A stretch of 64,000 nucleotides of DNA, taken from NCBI RefSeq assembly GCF_017355365.1, contig NZ_JADIJR010000001.1, forward strand, positions 186,001 through 250,000. The letters are read 5' to 3'. Of this stretch, positions 56,859 through 64,000 are shown in pieces; the stretch's first letter is position 1; each line of letters opens with the position of its first letter. The translations under genes and the position numbers were made by a program. The notes under the pieces were generated by a model. That model was not told the origin of the DNA, searched no databases, and saw only the letters and a program-made list of their open reading frames with translations. Source of the DNA: Microbacterium sp. SD291 (GTDB lineage Bacteria; Actinomycetota; Actinomycetes; Actinomycetales; Microbacteriaceae).

Positions 56859-56877
56859 CGCTCCAGCCTACCGGCGC

Positions 56878-56915
56878 GTAACATGCCTGAAACAAAGCGG
56901 ACACCCCGGGGAAAT
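56878..56915 (+). promoter_or_regulatory. GlnR-type operator upstream of glnA
   Basis: GTAAC-n6-GAAAC-n6-GACAC-n6-GAAAT, a near-perfect double GlnR box (consensus gTnAC-n6-GaAAC twice). The first half-site pair is an exact match. It ends 62 bp before the glnA start and 10 bp before a TACTGT -10 element (56926-56931). No -35 hexamer is present at the right distance, which fits an activator-dependent promoter. Confidence 0.75.
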
Positions 56916-56977
56916 CCTCCGCACGTACTGTGCACAATGGCCGTGAAGCCTTTCGATCCGCATTACAGGAGTCGTCC

Positions 56978-58402
56978 ATGTTCAAAGATTCGTCCGAGGT
57001 GCTCACCTACATCAAGGAGAACGACGTCAAGTTCCTTGACATCCGATTCACCGATCTCCCTGGTGTGCAGCAGCACTTCAACATCCCCGCAGCGACGGTC
57101 GACGAGGATTTCTTCGTCAACGGCCAGCTGTTCGACGGCTCCTCGATCCGTGGCTTCGCCAGCATCCACGAGTCCGACATGCAGCTGATCCCGGACGTCT
57201 CGACGGCATACGTCGACCCGTTCCGCGAGGCGAGCACGATCGTGATGCTCTTCGACATCTACAACCCGCGCACCGGCGAGATCTACTCGAAGGACCCGCG
57301 TCAGGTCGCCAAGAAGGCCGAGAAGTACCTCGCCTCCACCGGCATCGCCGACACCGCCTACTTCGCCCCCGAGGCCGAGTTCTACATCTTCGACGACGTC
57401 CGCTACTCGGTCACGTCCGGCGAGAGCTTCTACAAGGTCGACTCCGAGGAGGCCGCGTGGAACACCGGTCGCGAGGAGGAGGGCGGAAACCTCGCCAACA
57501 AGACCCCGTACAAGGGCGGCTACTTCCCCGTGTCGCCGGTCGACAAGACCGCCGACCTGCGCGACGACATCACGCTGAAGCTCATCGATGCCGGCTTCAT
57601 CCTCGAGCGCTCGCACCACGAGGTGGGCACCGCCGGTCAGCAGGAGATCAACTACCGCTTCGACACCATGGTGCACGCGGCGGACGACATCCTGAAGTTC
57701 AAGTACATCGTCAAGAACACGGCCGAGGAATGGGGCAAGACCGTCACGTTCATGCCGAAGCCGCTCTACGGCGACAACGGCTCGGGCATGCACACGCACC
57801 AGTCGCTCTGGAGCGAGGGCAAGCCGCTGTTCTACGACGAGACCGGCTATGGCCAGCTGAGCGACGTCGCGCGCTGGTACATCGGCGGCCTGCTCAAGCA
57901 CGCGCACGCAGTGCTCGCGTTCACCAACCCCTCGCTGAACAGCTACCACCGCCTGGTGAAGCACTTCGAGGCGCCGGTCAACCTCGCCTACTCCGCCGGC
58001 AACCGCTCCGCGGCCATCCGCATCCCGCTCACGGGCTCCAACCCCAAGGCCAAGCGCATCGAGTTCCGTGTGCCTGACGCCTCTGGCAACCCGTACCTCG
58101 CATTCGCCGCTCAGCTGATGGCGGGCCTCGACGGCATCAAGAACCGCATCGAGCCGCTCGAGCCGATCGACAAGGACCTGTACGAGCTTCCCCCCGAGGA
58201 GGCGAAGAACATCCCGCAGGTGCCGAACTCGCTGCTCGACTCGCTGACGGCGCTCGAGGAGGACCACGACTTCCTCCTCGAGGGCGGCGTGTTCACCAAG
58301 GAGCTCATCGAGACCTGGATCTCCTACAAGTACGAGAACGAGATCCTGCCGATGGCGCAGCGTCCGCACCCGTTCGAGTACGAGCTGTACTTCGGGGTCT
58401 GA
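56978..58402 (+). CDS. glnA: Glutamine synthetase type I
   Basis: A protein of 474 residues. Motifs include [26 protein letters not shown], the ATP-binding [16 protein letters not shown], and [10 protein letters not shown], which holds the tyrosine that is adenylylated in GSI-beta enzymes. It makes glutamine from glutamate, ammonium and ATP as a dodecamer. ATG 56978 has AGGAG 7 nt upstream. Control is predicted at two levels: the GlnR-type operator upstream and adenylylation by GlnE, encoded 3.6 kb away at the window's end. Confidence 0.98.
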   Translation: MFKDSSEVLTYIKENDVKFLDIRFTDLPGVQQHFNIPAATVDEDFFVNGQLFDGSSIRGFASIHESDMQLIPDVSTAYVDPFREASTIVMLFDIYNPRTGEIYSKDPRQVAKKAEKYLASTGIADTAYFAPEAEFYIFDDVRYSVTSGESFYKVDSEEAAWNTGREEEGGNLANKTPYKGGYFPVSPVDKTADLRDDITLKLIDAGFILERSHHEVGTAGQQEINYRFDTMVHAADDILKFKYIVKNTAEEWGKTVTFMPKPLYGDNGSGMHTHQSLWSEGKPLFYDETGYGQLSDVARWYIGGLLKHAHAVLAFTNPSLNSYHRLVKHFEAPVNLAYSAGNRSAAIRIPLTGSNPKAKRIEFRVPDASGNPYLAFAAQLMAGLDGIKNRIEPLEPIDKDLYELPPEEAKNIPQVPNSLLDSLTALEEDHDFLLEGGVFTKELIETWISYKYENEILPMAQRPHPFEYELYFGV

Positions 58403-58414
58403 CCCAATCGTGAG

Positions 58415-58449
58415 AGAGCCCGTCTCAGCACCACGCTGAGACGGGCTCT
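58415..58449. terminator. Terminator after glnA
   Basis: AGAGCCCGTCTCAGC / GCTGAGACGGGCTCT: a perfect 15-bp stem with loop ACCAC, followed by TCC. It lies between convergent glnA and kinase genes. Confidence 0.92.
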
Positions 58450-58477
58450 TCCACGTCCGGAGGACTCGGCGGAGGGT

Positions 58478-59767
58478 CTACCCGTCCTTCTCCTCATCGT
58501 CCTTGCCGGAGTTCCCCGGATCGTCCTCGCCGTCGTCCCCGCCCTTCGGATCCTTGCCTCTGTTCTGATCGTCGTCCTCCCCTTCGTCTGAGGGCGGCGC
58601 AGGCGTCTCCGACGGAGTCGACACCGGCGTCTTCACGAACGGGACGCCGCTGAAATGCCGCTCGGGAGGATCGCCGGCCGCTCCGAGCGCCCACACTCCC
58701 GCGATGACGGCGACAATCAGAAGGATCGCGCCCACGAGCGCCACCGCGCCGATACGGAACCAGCGAGCCGACCGACGGCCCGCAGCCTGGCGCTCCGACG
58801 GCAGGACCTTCGTCTCGCCGGTCTCGTCTGGGAACGTCGCGGTCTCAGCTTCGGCGGCCGCGCCGACTGCGCCGGCGGCCGCCCCGACCGCAGCCGCTCC
58901 TCCCGCGACGAAAGGCCACGCATTCCGTCCGCCGCCCGCGAGCGCGGATGCCGCGGACAGCACGCCCTCGGCCGTCGGCCTCTCGACTGGATCCGTCCGC
59001 GTCATCCGCGTGAGCAGCAGCGTCCACCGCGGTCCGAGCGACGGCGGGATCTCGGGCGGCGATGAGAGCCGGGCGAGCGCGGACTGGACGCCGCCTGTCC
59101 TGGGGAATGCCGGCGCACCGGTGAGGGCCTCGAGCAGGACGAGCCCGAGCGAGTAGATGTCGGACGCGGGGCCCGGATCACCCCGGGTGATCTGCTCCGG
59201 CGCCATGTAGGCGGCCGTCCCGACGACCATCCCCGGCGAGGTGACGCGCGGGTCGTCGAGCACGTGCGCGATCCCGAAGTCGGCGAGCTTCGCGGTCCAC
59301 GGCTCTCCTCTGCGAACCGGCGCTCCGAGGAGCACGTTCGACGGCTTGATGTCCCGATGCACCACGCCGCGCGCATGCAGGGCGCCGAGTGCCGCTGCGA
59401 GGTCGCATGCGAGGGTCGACACCTCGCGCGCGCCCAGCGGACCGGCGTCGAGCGCGCTTGCGAGTGTCCGGCCCTCGACGTACTCCATGACGAGGTACTG
59501 CGGGCGTCCGGGGTCCAGTTGCGCATCGAACAGCGTCACGACGGACGGATGATGCAGCGACGCGAGCACGGCCGTCTCGCTGTGCACCCGTTCCGCGCCG
59601 AAGACGGACTCGTGGTCGGCGCGCAGCAGCTTGATCGCGACGATGCGACTCAGGCGCACGTCCTCGGCGCGGTAGACGTCGGCACTGCCGCCCTTACCAA
59701 CCCGTTCGATCAGCCGGTACCGGGAGTCCAGCAGCGCCTCGGTCGGCTGATCATCGAATACCGGCAT
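58478..59767 (-). CDS. Membrane Ser/Thr protein kinase (PknB-type kinase domain, no PASTA)
   Basis: A protein of 429 residues. The kinase domain (about 15-270) shows the glycine loop VGKGGSADVY, Lys46 in VAIKLL, catalytic VVHRDIKPSNVLL, DFG in LADFGIAH and AYMAPEQI. A juxtamembrane linker is followed by one transmembrane helix (about 345-370). The extracellular tail is short, Pro/Asp/Glu/Lys-rich and disordered, without PASTA or other ligand domains. ATG 59767 has GGGAG 7 nt upstream. Neighbours give no target. Confidence 0.93.
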   Translation of the reverse strand: MPVFDDQPTEALLDSRYRLIERVGKGGSADVYRAEDVRLSRIVAIKLLRADHESVFGAERVHSETAVLASLHHPSVVTLFDAQLDPGRPQYLVMEYVEGRTLASALDAGPLGAREVSTLACDLAAALGALHARGVVHRDIKPSNVLLGAPVRRGEPWTAKLADFGIAHVLDDPRVTSPGMVVGTAAYMAPEQITRGDPGPASDIYSLGLVLLEALTGAPAFPRTGGVQSALARLSSPPEIPPSLGPRWTLLLTRMTRTDPVERPTAEGVLSAASALAGGGRNAWPFVAGGAAAVGAAAGAVGAAAEAETATFPDETGETKVLPSERQAAGRRSARWFRIGAVALVGAILLIVAVIAGVWALGAAGDPPERHFSGVPFVKTPVSTPSETPAPPSDEGEDDDQNRGKDPKGGDDGEDDPGNSGKDDEEKDG

Positions 59768-59936
59768 CCGATCGCTCCCGTTCCTCGCAGTCTGGCCCCC
59801 TGCTCAGACCAGACTATCCGGCCGCTGACGCGCCCGATCGGGAGCGCATCAAGGCCGCAGGAGCCCGCCCAGCTTGACTCAGGTGGAGCGCTGCTGATCA
59901 ACTGACAGTTCAGCACCGCGAACTCAGGGGGAACAT

Positions 59937-61082
59937 ATGCGTCGTCGCCGACCCATCGCAAGGATCGAGACCGCGCAGGAGCCCGCGCCGCAGCCCACGA
60001 CGGCCGCCGCGGCGATCGCCCGTATCAACCCGTTCATGATGGGCCTGCTCGGCGGCATCGGGGTGCTGGTGGCCCTGCTGATCGGCGGCATCGTCGAGCA
60101 GCTCGGCACGGTCCTCGTGTACGTCGGCGTCGCGCTCTTCCTCGCCCTGGGCCTGGACCCGATCGTCTCCGCGATCGAGCGCAGGCTCAACCGTCCCGCG
60201 GCTGTCGCGATCGTCGCGATCGTCGTGGTGCTGGCGTTCGCGGGGATCATCGTGGCGATCGTGCCGATCCTCGTGAAGCAGATCGGCAACCTGATCGAGG
60301 ACGGACCGGGGATGGTCGCCGACATCATGGCCAGCCCGTGGTTCCAGGATCTCAGCAACCAGTTCGGGACGACGTTCGAGGACGCGGCACAGGGCGTCCT
60401 CAGCTTCCTCGGCGACCCGAACAACTTCTTCAACATCAGCGGCGGCCTGTGGCAGGTGGGTGCGGGCATCGCCGGCGGCTTCACCGGCGTGACGATCGTG
60501 CTGATCCTCACCCTGTACTTCATGGCGTCGCTGCGGAGCATGAAGGGCGTCGCCACGCGCTTCGTCCCCGCATACCAGCGCGACACCTTCCGCGAGGTCG
60601 TGGAGGACGTCTCCGGGGCCGTCGGCCGCTACGTGATCGGGCAGGCGAGCCTGGCGCTCATCAACGGCGTCCTCAGCCTGATCGTACTGAGCATCATCGG
60701 CGCGCCGGTTCCGGCGCTGCTGGCCCTCATCGCGTTCATCGGCTCCATGATCCCCCTGGTCGGCACGCTGACGGCATCCGTCATCAACTCCCTGATCTGC
60801 CTCTTCATCTCGCCAGTGACCGCCGTGATCGCGTTCAGCTACTACCTCGTGTACATGCAGATCGAGGCCTACGTGCTGAGCCCGCGCATCATGAGCAGGG
60901 CCGTCGCCGTGCCGGGAGCCCTGGTCGTGATCGCGGCCGTCGCAGGTGGCGCGCTGGGCGGGATCCTCGGCGCCCTCGTCGCGATCCCGATCGCGGCGAG
61001 CATCATCATCATCGTGCAGAAGGTGCTCTTCCCCGCACAGGACCGGAAGGTCGTGCCTCCCGGGGTCGTCATCTCACGGTGA
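59937..61082 (+). CDS. AI-2E family transporter (permease)
   Basis: A protein of 381 residues with about seven or eight transmembrane helices. It shows the family pattern: two N-terminal helices, LALGLDPIVSAIERR, a large soluble loop (about 110-205), ILTLYFMASLRSMK, and the C-terminal LSPRIMSRAVAVPG. Members export AI-2 in E. coli (TqsA) or act as Na+/H+ antiporters elsewhere; the substrate is unknown. AGGGGG lies 6 nt before ATG 59937. The last 14 bp overlap the convergent lipid kinase gene. A 169-bp gap before it shows no clear site. Confidence 0.88.
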   Translation: MRRRRPIARIETAQEPAPQPTTAAAAIARINPFMMGLLGGIGVLVALLIGGIVEQLGTVLVYVGVALFLALGLDPIVSAIERRLNRPAAVAIVAIVVVLAFAGIIVAIVPILVKQIGNLIEDGPGMVADIMASPWFQDLSNQFGTTFEDAAQGVLSFLGDPNNFFNISGGLWQVGAGIAGGFTGVTIVLILTLYFMASLRSMKGVATRFVPAYQRDTFREVVEDVSGAVGRYVIGQASLALINGVLSLIVLSIIGAPVPALLALIAFIGSMIPLVGTLTASVINSLICLFISPVTAVIAFSYYLVYMQIEAYVLSPRIMSRAVAVPGALVVIAAVAGGALGGILGALVAIPIAASIIIIVQKVLFPAQDRKVVPPGVVISR

Positions 61083-61983
61083 GCGCACCAGCCTGCACGC
61101 TCACCGTGAACGCGGAGACCTCGCCGAGCTCCTCGCCGTCGACCTCGAACGGCTGAGGCGAGGCGAGTTCGACCGCGATCGTCTTCGCGGCCACATGCCG
61201 CGTGGACTCGGTGCTCACCGCTTCGGCCTGTCCTCCGAATACGCGGCGGATGCCGTTGTCCCACACGACCGAACGCACGGTGTCCAGCCACTGCAGGGCG
61301 CCGTCCGAGCTCACGAGGAGCAGATCCAGCAGGCCGTCGTCGAGCACGGCGTCAGGGAGCAGGCGGATGCCGCCCTGCACCATGCCGCAGTTGCCGATGA
61401 GCATCGTGTGGCCCCGGACCTCCTGCGCCTCGTCGTCGTCGAGCGTCAGCGTGATGTCGGTCATCTCGGCGCCGGCGAGGGCACGGCCCATCGCCTCCAC
61501 ATACGCGAGCCAGCCGGCGCGGTCCTTGAGGTCGTCGTCCGTCTCGACGAGCATCTGCGCGTCGATCCCGAACCCGACCATCACGGTGAACGCGCGCTTC
61601 TCCCCGCCGAACTCCACCCAGCCGATGTCGATGCGCCGCGGGTCGCCGTCGCGCACGCGTGCGAGCGCCGCCGGGATGTCGTCGAGCGGGATCTCGAGAT
61701 TGCGCGCGAGCAGGTTGCCCGTCCCCTGCGGCACGATCCCGAGCTGGGCGTCCGTGCCTGCGAGCGCCTCTGCCACGGCGCGCACCGTGCCGTCGCCGCC
61801 GACCGCGATCACGACGTCGCATCCTGCGGCGACCGCCTCGGCGGCCATGCCGAGGCCCGGATCGTCTGCGCTGGTCTCCCACCAGCTGACTTCGCCGTCG
61901 AAGACGTCTGCGACGGCGGAGCGCAGCAGCGCCTCGTCGACTTTCGAGGGGTTCCAGATCACACCGAGCTTCGAGATCGCCAT
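61069..61983 (-). CDS. Diacylglycerol kinase-family lipid kinase (second copy)
   Basis: A protein of 304 residues. It starts MAISKLGVIWNPSK, has the ATP-binding VIAVGGDGTVRAVAEAL and VPQGTGNLLARNL, and VFVEVDGE-like elements (PFEVDGEELGE) in the C-terminal sandwich domain. It phosphorylates a lipid such as diacylglycerol. It differs from the copy at 15547-16452 in motif details (PQGTGN versus PAGTGN), so the two are not recent duplicates. ATG 61983 is preferred by homology; ATG 62001 is possible. The glnE gene lies 41 bp upstream on the same strand. Confidence 0.9.
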   Translation of the reverse strand: MAISKLGVIWNPSKVDEALLRSAVADVFDGEVSWWETSADDPGLGMAAEAVAAGCDVVIAVGGDGTVRAVAEALAGTDAQLGIVPQGTGNLLARNLEIPLDDIPAALARVRDGDPRRIDIGWVEFGGEKRAFTVMVGFGIDAQMLVETDDDLKDRAGWLAYVEAMGRALAGAEMTDITLTLDDDEAQEVRGHTMLIGNCGMVQGGIRLLPDAVLDDGLLDLLLVSSDGALQWLDTVRSVVWDNGIRRVFGGQAEAVSTESTRHVAAKTIAVELASPQPFEVDGEELGEVSAFTVSVQAGALTVR

Positions 61984-62024
61984 CACGTCAGCCTGGGTCA
62001 TGAACGGCGATATCGCAAACGGCG

Positions 62025-64000
62025 CTATCCGTAGAAAAGCTGCTCGAACGCCTTGCGCGCACGCCGGGTGACGCCGAGATAGTCCTCCTCGAGGGCGCTC
62101 GCAGACCGGTCCGGATATCCGAGCAGGCCGCCGATGGCGTCGAGCTGGCGCGGATCGACGGGGAGGACGTCGCTGGTCTGCCCGGTGAAGAGCGTGATCG
62201 CGGAGCGGAGGCGACTGGAGAGACGCCACGCCTCCCTGAGCAGCTCGGCCGCCGGGGCAGGCACCAGGTCCGCGGCGACGGCGGCGTCGAGCGCCGCGAT
62301 CGTCGAGGTGGTGCGGAGTTCGGGAACGGCGTGCGCGTGCTGCAGCTGCAGCAGCTGCACGAGCCACTCGACGTCGCTGAGCGTGCCGGGACCGAGCTTG
62401 AGATGACGCCGCGGATCGGCGCCCTGCGGCAGCCGCTCCCCCTCGACCCGCGCCTTGATGCGTTTGATCTCCCTTGAGCCCTGCAGGTCGATCGTCGCCG
62501 GGTAGCGGATGCTGTCGGCGAGCTCGGTGAACCTCGCGATCAGCTTGACGCTGCCGGCGACTCCGCGCGCACGCAGCAGCGCCTGCGCCTCCCACGACAG
62601 CGACCAGCGCCGGTAATACTCCGCGTACGCCTCGATCGACCGGACCACCGGTCCGTTGCGCCCCTCCGGCCTCAGGTCCGCATCGAGATCCAGCGGCACC
62701 CGGTGATCGGTGAGATGCTCGCGGAGCCCCGCGACGATGCGGGTCGCGTGAGTCTGGGCGCGCTGCGGATCGACGCCGTTCGCGTCGTAGACGTACAGGA
62801 TGTCGGCATCCGAGCCGAAGCCGAGCTCCGCGCCGCCGAAGCGGCCCATGCCGATCACGGCGAAGTCGAACGCGTCATCCTCGGCGGGGACGACCTCCCG
62901 GCGCACCGCGCGGAGCGCCGCCTGGATGGTGGCATCCGTGATCTCGGTCAGCGAGCGCGCGATCTCCTCGATCGAGAGCACGTCGAGCACAGCGCCCATG
63001 GCGGTGCGCAGCAGCTCGCGCCGCCGCAGGGAGCGCACGGCCCGCAGCGCGTCGGCGACGTCCTCATGCCTCGTCTGGATCGCCCGGGCCTCCTCGTCGA
63101 GCGCCGAGCCGCTGCGGGGCCGCAGCAGCTCGGTGCTGTCGAGCCAGGCGACGGACTCCGGGATCCACTCCATGAGCTCGCCGACGTAGCGTGAGGAGGA
63201 GAGCAGCCGGGTGAGGCTCTCGGCAGCGCCGGAGGAGTCGCGGAGCATCCGCAGGAACCACGGAGTGTCGCCGAGCCGCTCGCTGATGCGCCGGAAGGCG
63301 ACGAGGGCGTAGTCGGGATCGCTGCCGTCGGCGAACCAGCGGACCATCACCGGCATCAGGTGCCGCTGGATCGTGGCCTTGCGGCTGAGGCCGGTCGTGA
63401 GCGCTCCGATGTGGCGCAGAGCCCCGGCCGGGTCCCGGAAGCCGATGGCCATGAGACGGTCGTGCGCCTGCGCGGCCGAGAGCGTGCGCTCGTCCTCCGG
63501 CAGAGCGGCGACAGCACTGAGCAGCGGACGGTAGAACAGCCGTGTGTGGATCTCGCGCACCTCACGGCGCACGTGCTCCCAGCGCTGCCAGACGCCTTCG
63601 CCCGATTCGGCGAGGCCGGTGCCGCGTGCGAGCACCCGCAGCCCTGCCGGGGTGCGGGGCATCAGGTGCGTGCGGCTGAGCTCTCGCAGCTGCAGCCGGT
63701 GCTCCATGAGCCGGAGGACGCGGTAGTCGTCGGCGAAGGTCGCCGCCTCGGCCCGCCCGATGTAGCCGCCGTCGACCAGGGCGTCGAGGCTCTCCAACGT
63801 GCCCTTGGTGCGCAGCGTCGGGTCGGTGAGACCGTGCACGAGCTGCAGCAGCTGCACCGTGAACTCGATGTCGCGCAGGCCGCCGGAACCGAGCTTGATC
63901 TGGTACGGCACGTCCTCGGCGTCGATGTGCTCCATCACGCGCTCGCGCATCCGCTGCACGCTGTCGACGAAGTTCTCCCTGGCGGCGCTCGACCAGATCT
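62025..64000 (-). CDS. glnE: Glutamine synthetase adenylyltransferase (bifunctional), 5' end cut by window
   Basis: About 658 C-terminal residues are present of an expected ~1000; the start lies beyond the right edge. Near the edge, EDVPYQIKLGSGGLRDIEFT is the start of the second half of the deadenylylating part. The adenylyltransferase core follows: AVIGMGRFGGAELGFGSDAD (nucleotidyltransferase signature GSDAD) and DLDADLRPEGRNGP. A second copy of the LSDVEWLVQLLQLQHAH element belongs to the C-terminal helical domain. It modifies GlnA at its conserved tyrosine in response to nitrogen status. Placement near glnA matches M. tuberculosis. Confidence 0.95.
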   Translation of the reverse strand, partial: IWSSAARENFVDSVQRMRERVMEHIDAEDVPYQIKLGSGGLRDIEFTVQLLQLVHGLTDPTLRTKGTLESLDALVDGGYIGRAEAATFADDYRVLRLMEHRLQLRELSRTHLMPRTPAGLRVLARGTGLAESGEGVWQRWEHVRREVREIHTRLFYRPLLSAVAALPEDERTLSAAQAHDRLMAIGFRDPAGALRHIGALTTGLSRKATIQRHLMPVMVRWFADGSDPDYALVAFRRISERLGDTPWFLRMLRDSSGAAESLTRLLSSSRYVGELMEWIPESVAWLDSTELLRPRSGSALDEEARAIQTRHEDVADALRAVRSLRRRELLRTAMGAVLDVLSIEEIARSLTEITDATIQAALRAVRREVVPAEDDAFDFAVIGMGRFGGAELGFGSDADILYVYDANGVDPQRAQTHATRIVAGLREHLTDHRVPLDLDADLRPEGRNGPVVRSIEAYAEYYRRWSLSWEAQALLRARGVAGSVKLIARFTELADSIRYPATIDLQGSREIKRIKARVEGERLPQGADPRRHLKLGPGTLSDVEWLVQLLQLQHAHAVPELRTTSTIAALDAAVAADLVPAPAAELLREAWRLSSRLRSAITLFTGQTSDVLPVDPRQLDAIGGLLGYPDRSASALEEDYLGVTRRARKAFEQLFYG

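Overview
The window is ordinary chromosome from a high-GC actinobacterium, most likely a Microbacteriaceae member close to Microbacterium. This rests on the strong G/C bias at third codon positions, frequent GTG starts, actinobacterial marker families (DUF3000, DUF3159, DUF3710, DUF3093, DUF4193, DUF4191, SepH, PAC2, DUF7455) and a SigA with a long Lys/Ala-rich N-terminus. I see no insertion sequence, phage gene, CRISPR array, rRNA or integron. Genes are tightly packed and no stretch over about 300 bases lacks a gene. The only gene cut by an edge is glnE at the right end.

Region by region. 1-1.7 kb: tRNA-Cys and tRNA-Gly (minus), tRNA-Val (plus), a small membrane protein, a GIY-YIG-type protein and an SPW-repeat membrane protein. 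1.9-6 kb: a DUF1611 (DgcN-like) protein, a solitary PemK/MazF-type toxin, amtB with a GlnR-type operator, and zapE. 6-13.9 kb: sulfurtransferase-sufE, an alpha/beta hydrolase, DUF3000-RNase D, and a fadA-fadB beta-oxidation pair. 13.9-20.1 kb: a lipid/glycerol cluster (ChoD-like GMC oxidase, diacylglycerol kinase, AGPS-like flavoprotein) divergent from tetR-glpD; apart from the GMC gene it matches M. tuberculosis Rv2249c-Rv2252. 20.3-30 kb: SPFH-like protein, dxs, acnA (with a 30-bp palindromic operator), DUF3159-DUF3710-dut, DUF3093, DUF4193 and sepH. 30-41.1 kb: a phosphodiesterase, then parC and parE (topoisomerase IV) flanking a compact five-gene island: KAS III-like enzyme, PaaK/F390-synthetase-like ligase, lactonase-like MBL hydrolase, OleD-like reductase, and a divergent glycosyltransferase. 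41.2-47.5 kb: DUF7455 protein, two overlapping alanine-racemase genes, an ATP-grasp protein, a CofE-like protein coupled to sigA, and a PAC2 protein. 47.5-64 kb: pepA-lpd-sucB, a membrane protein of unknown function, DUF4191, a RimK-RCK_C fusion divergent from a RimB-like protease, an RDD protein, glnA with a GlnR-type operator, a Ser/Thr kinase, an AI-2E family transporter, a second diacylglycerol kinase and glnE.

Themes. Nitrogen control is represented by amtB, glnA and glnE; amtB and glnA carry operators of identical 38-bp geometry. Central carbon metabolism is represented by acnA, lpd, sucB and beta-oxidation genes.

The most unusual finding is the racemase pair. The longer protein keeps the PLP-lysine barrel but has lost the C-terminal catalytic tyrosine and the MD motif. 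The shorter one keeps the tyrosine and MD motif but has lost the PLP lysine and most of the barrel. Their genes overlap by 4 bp. Because alanine racemase builds each active site from two subunits, this looks like a split, obligately heterodimeric racemase. The island between parC and parE, which resembles long-chain olefin/beta-lactone (Ole) pathways but has different ligase and hydrolase partners, is the second candidate for an undescribed system.
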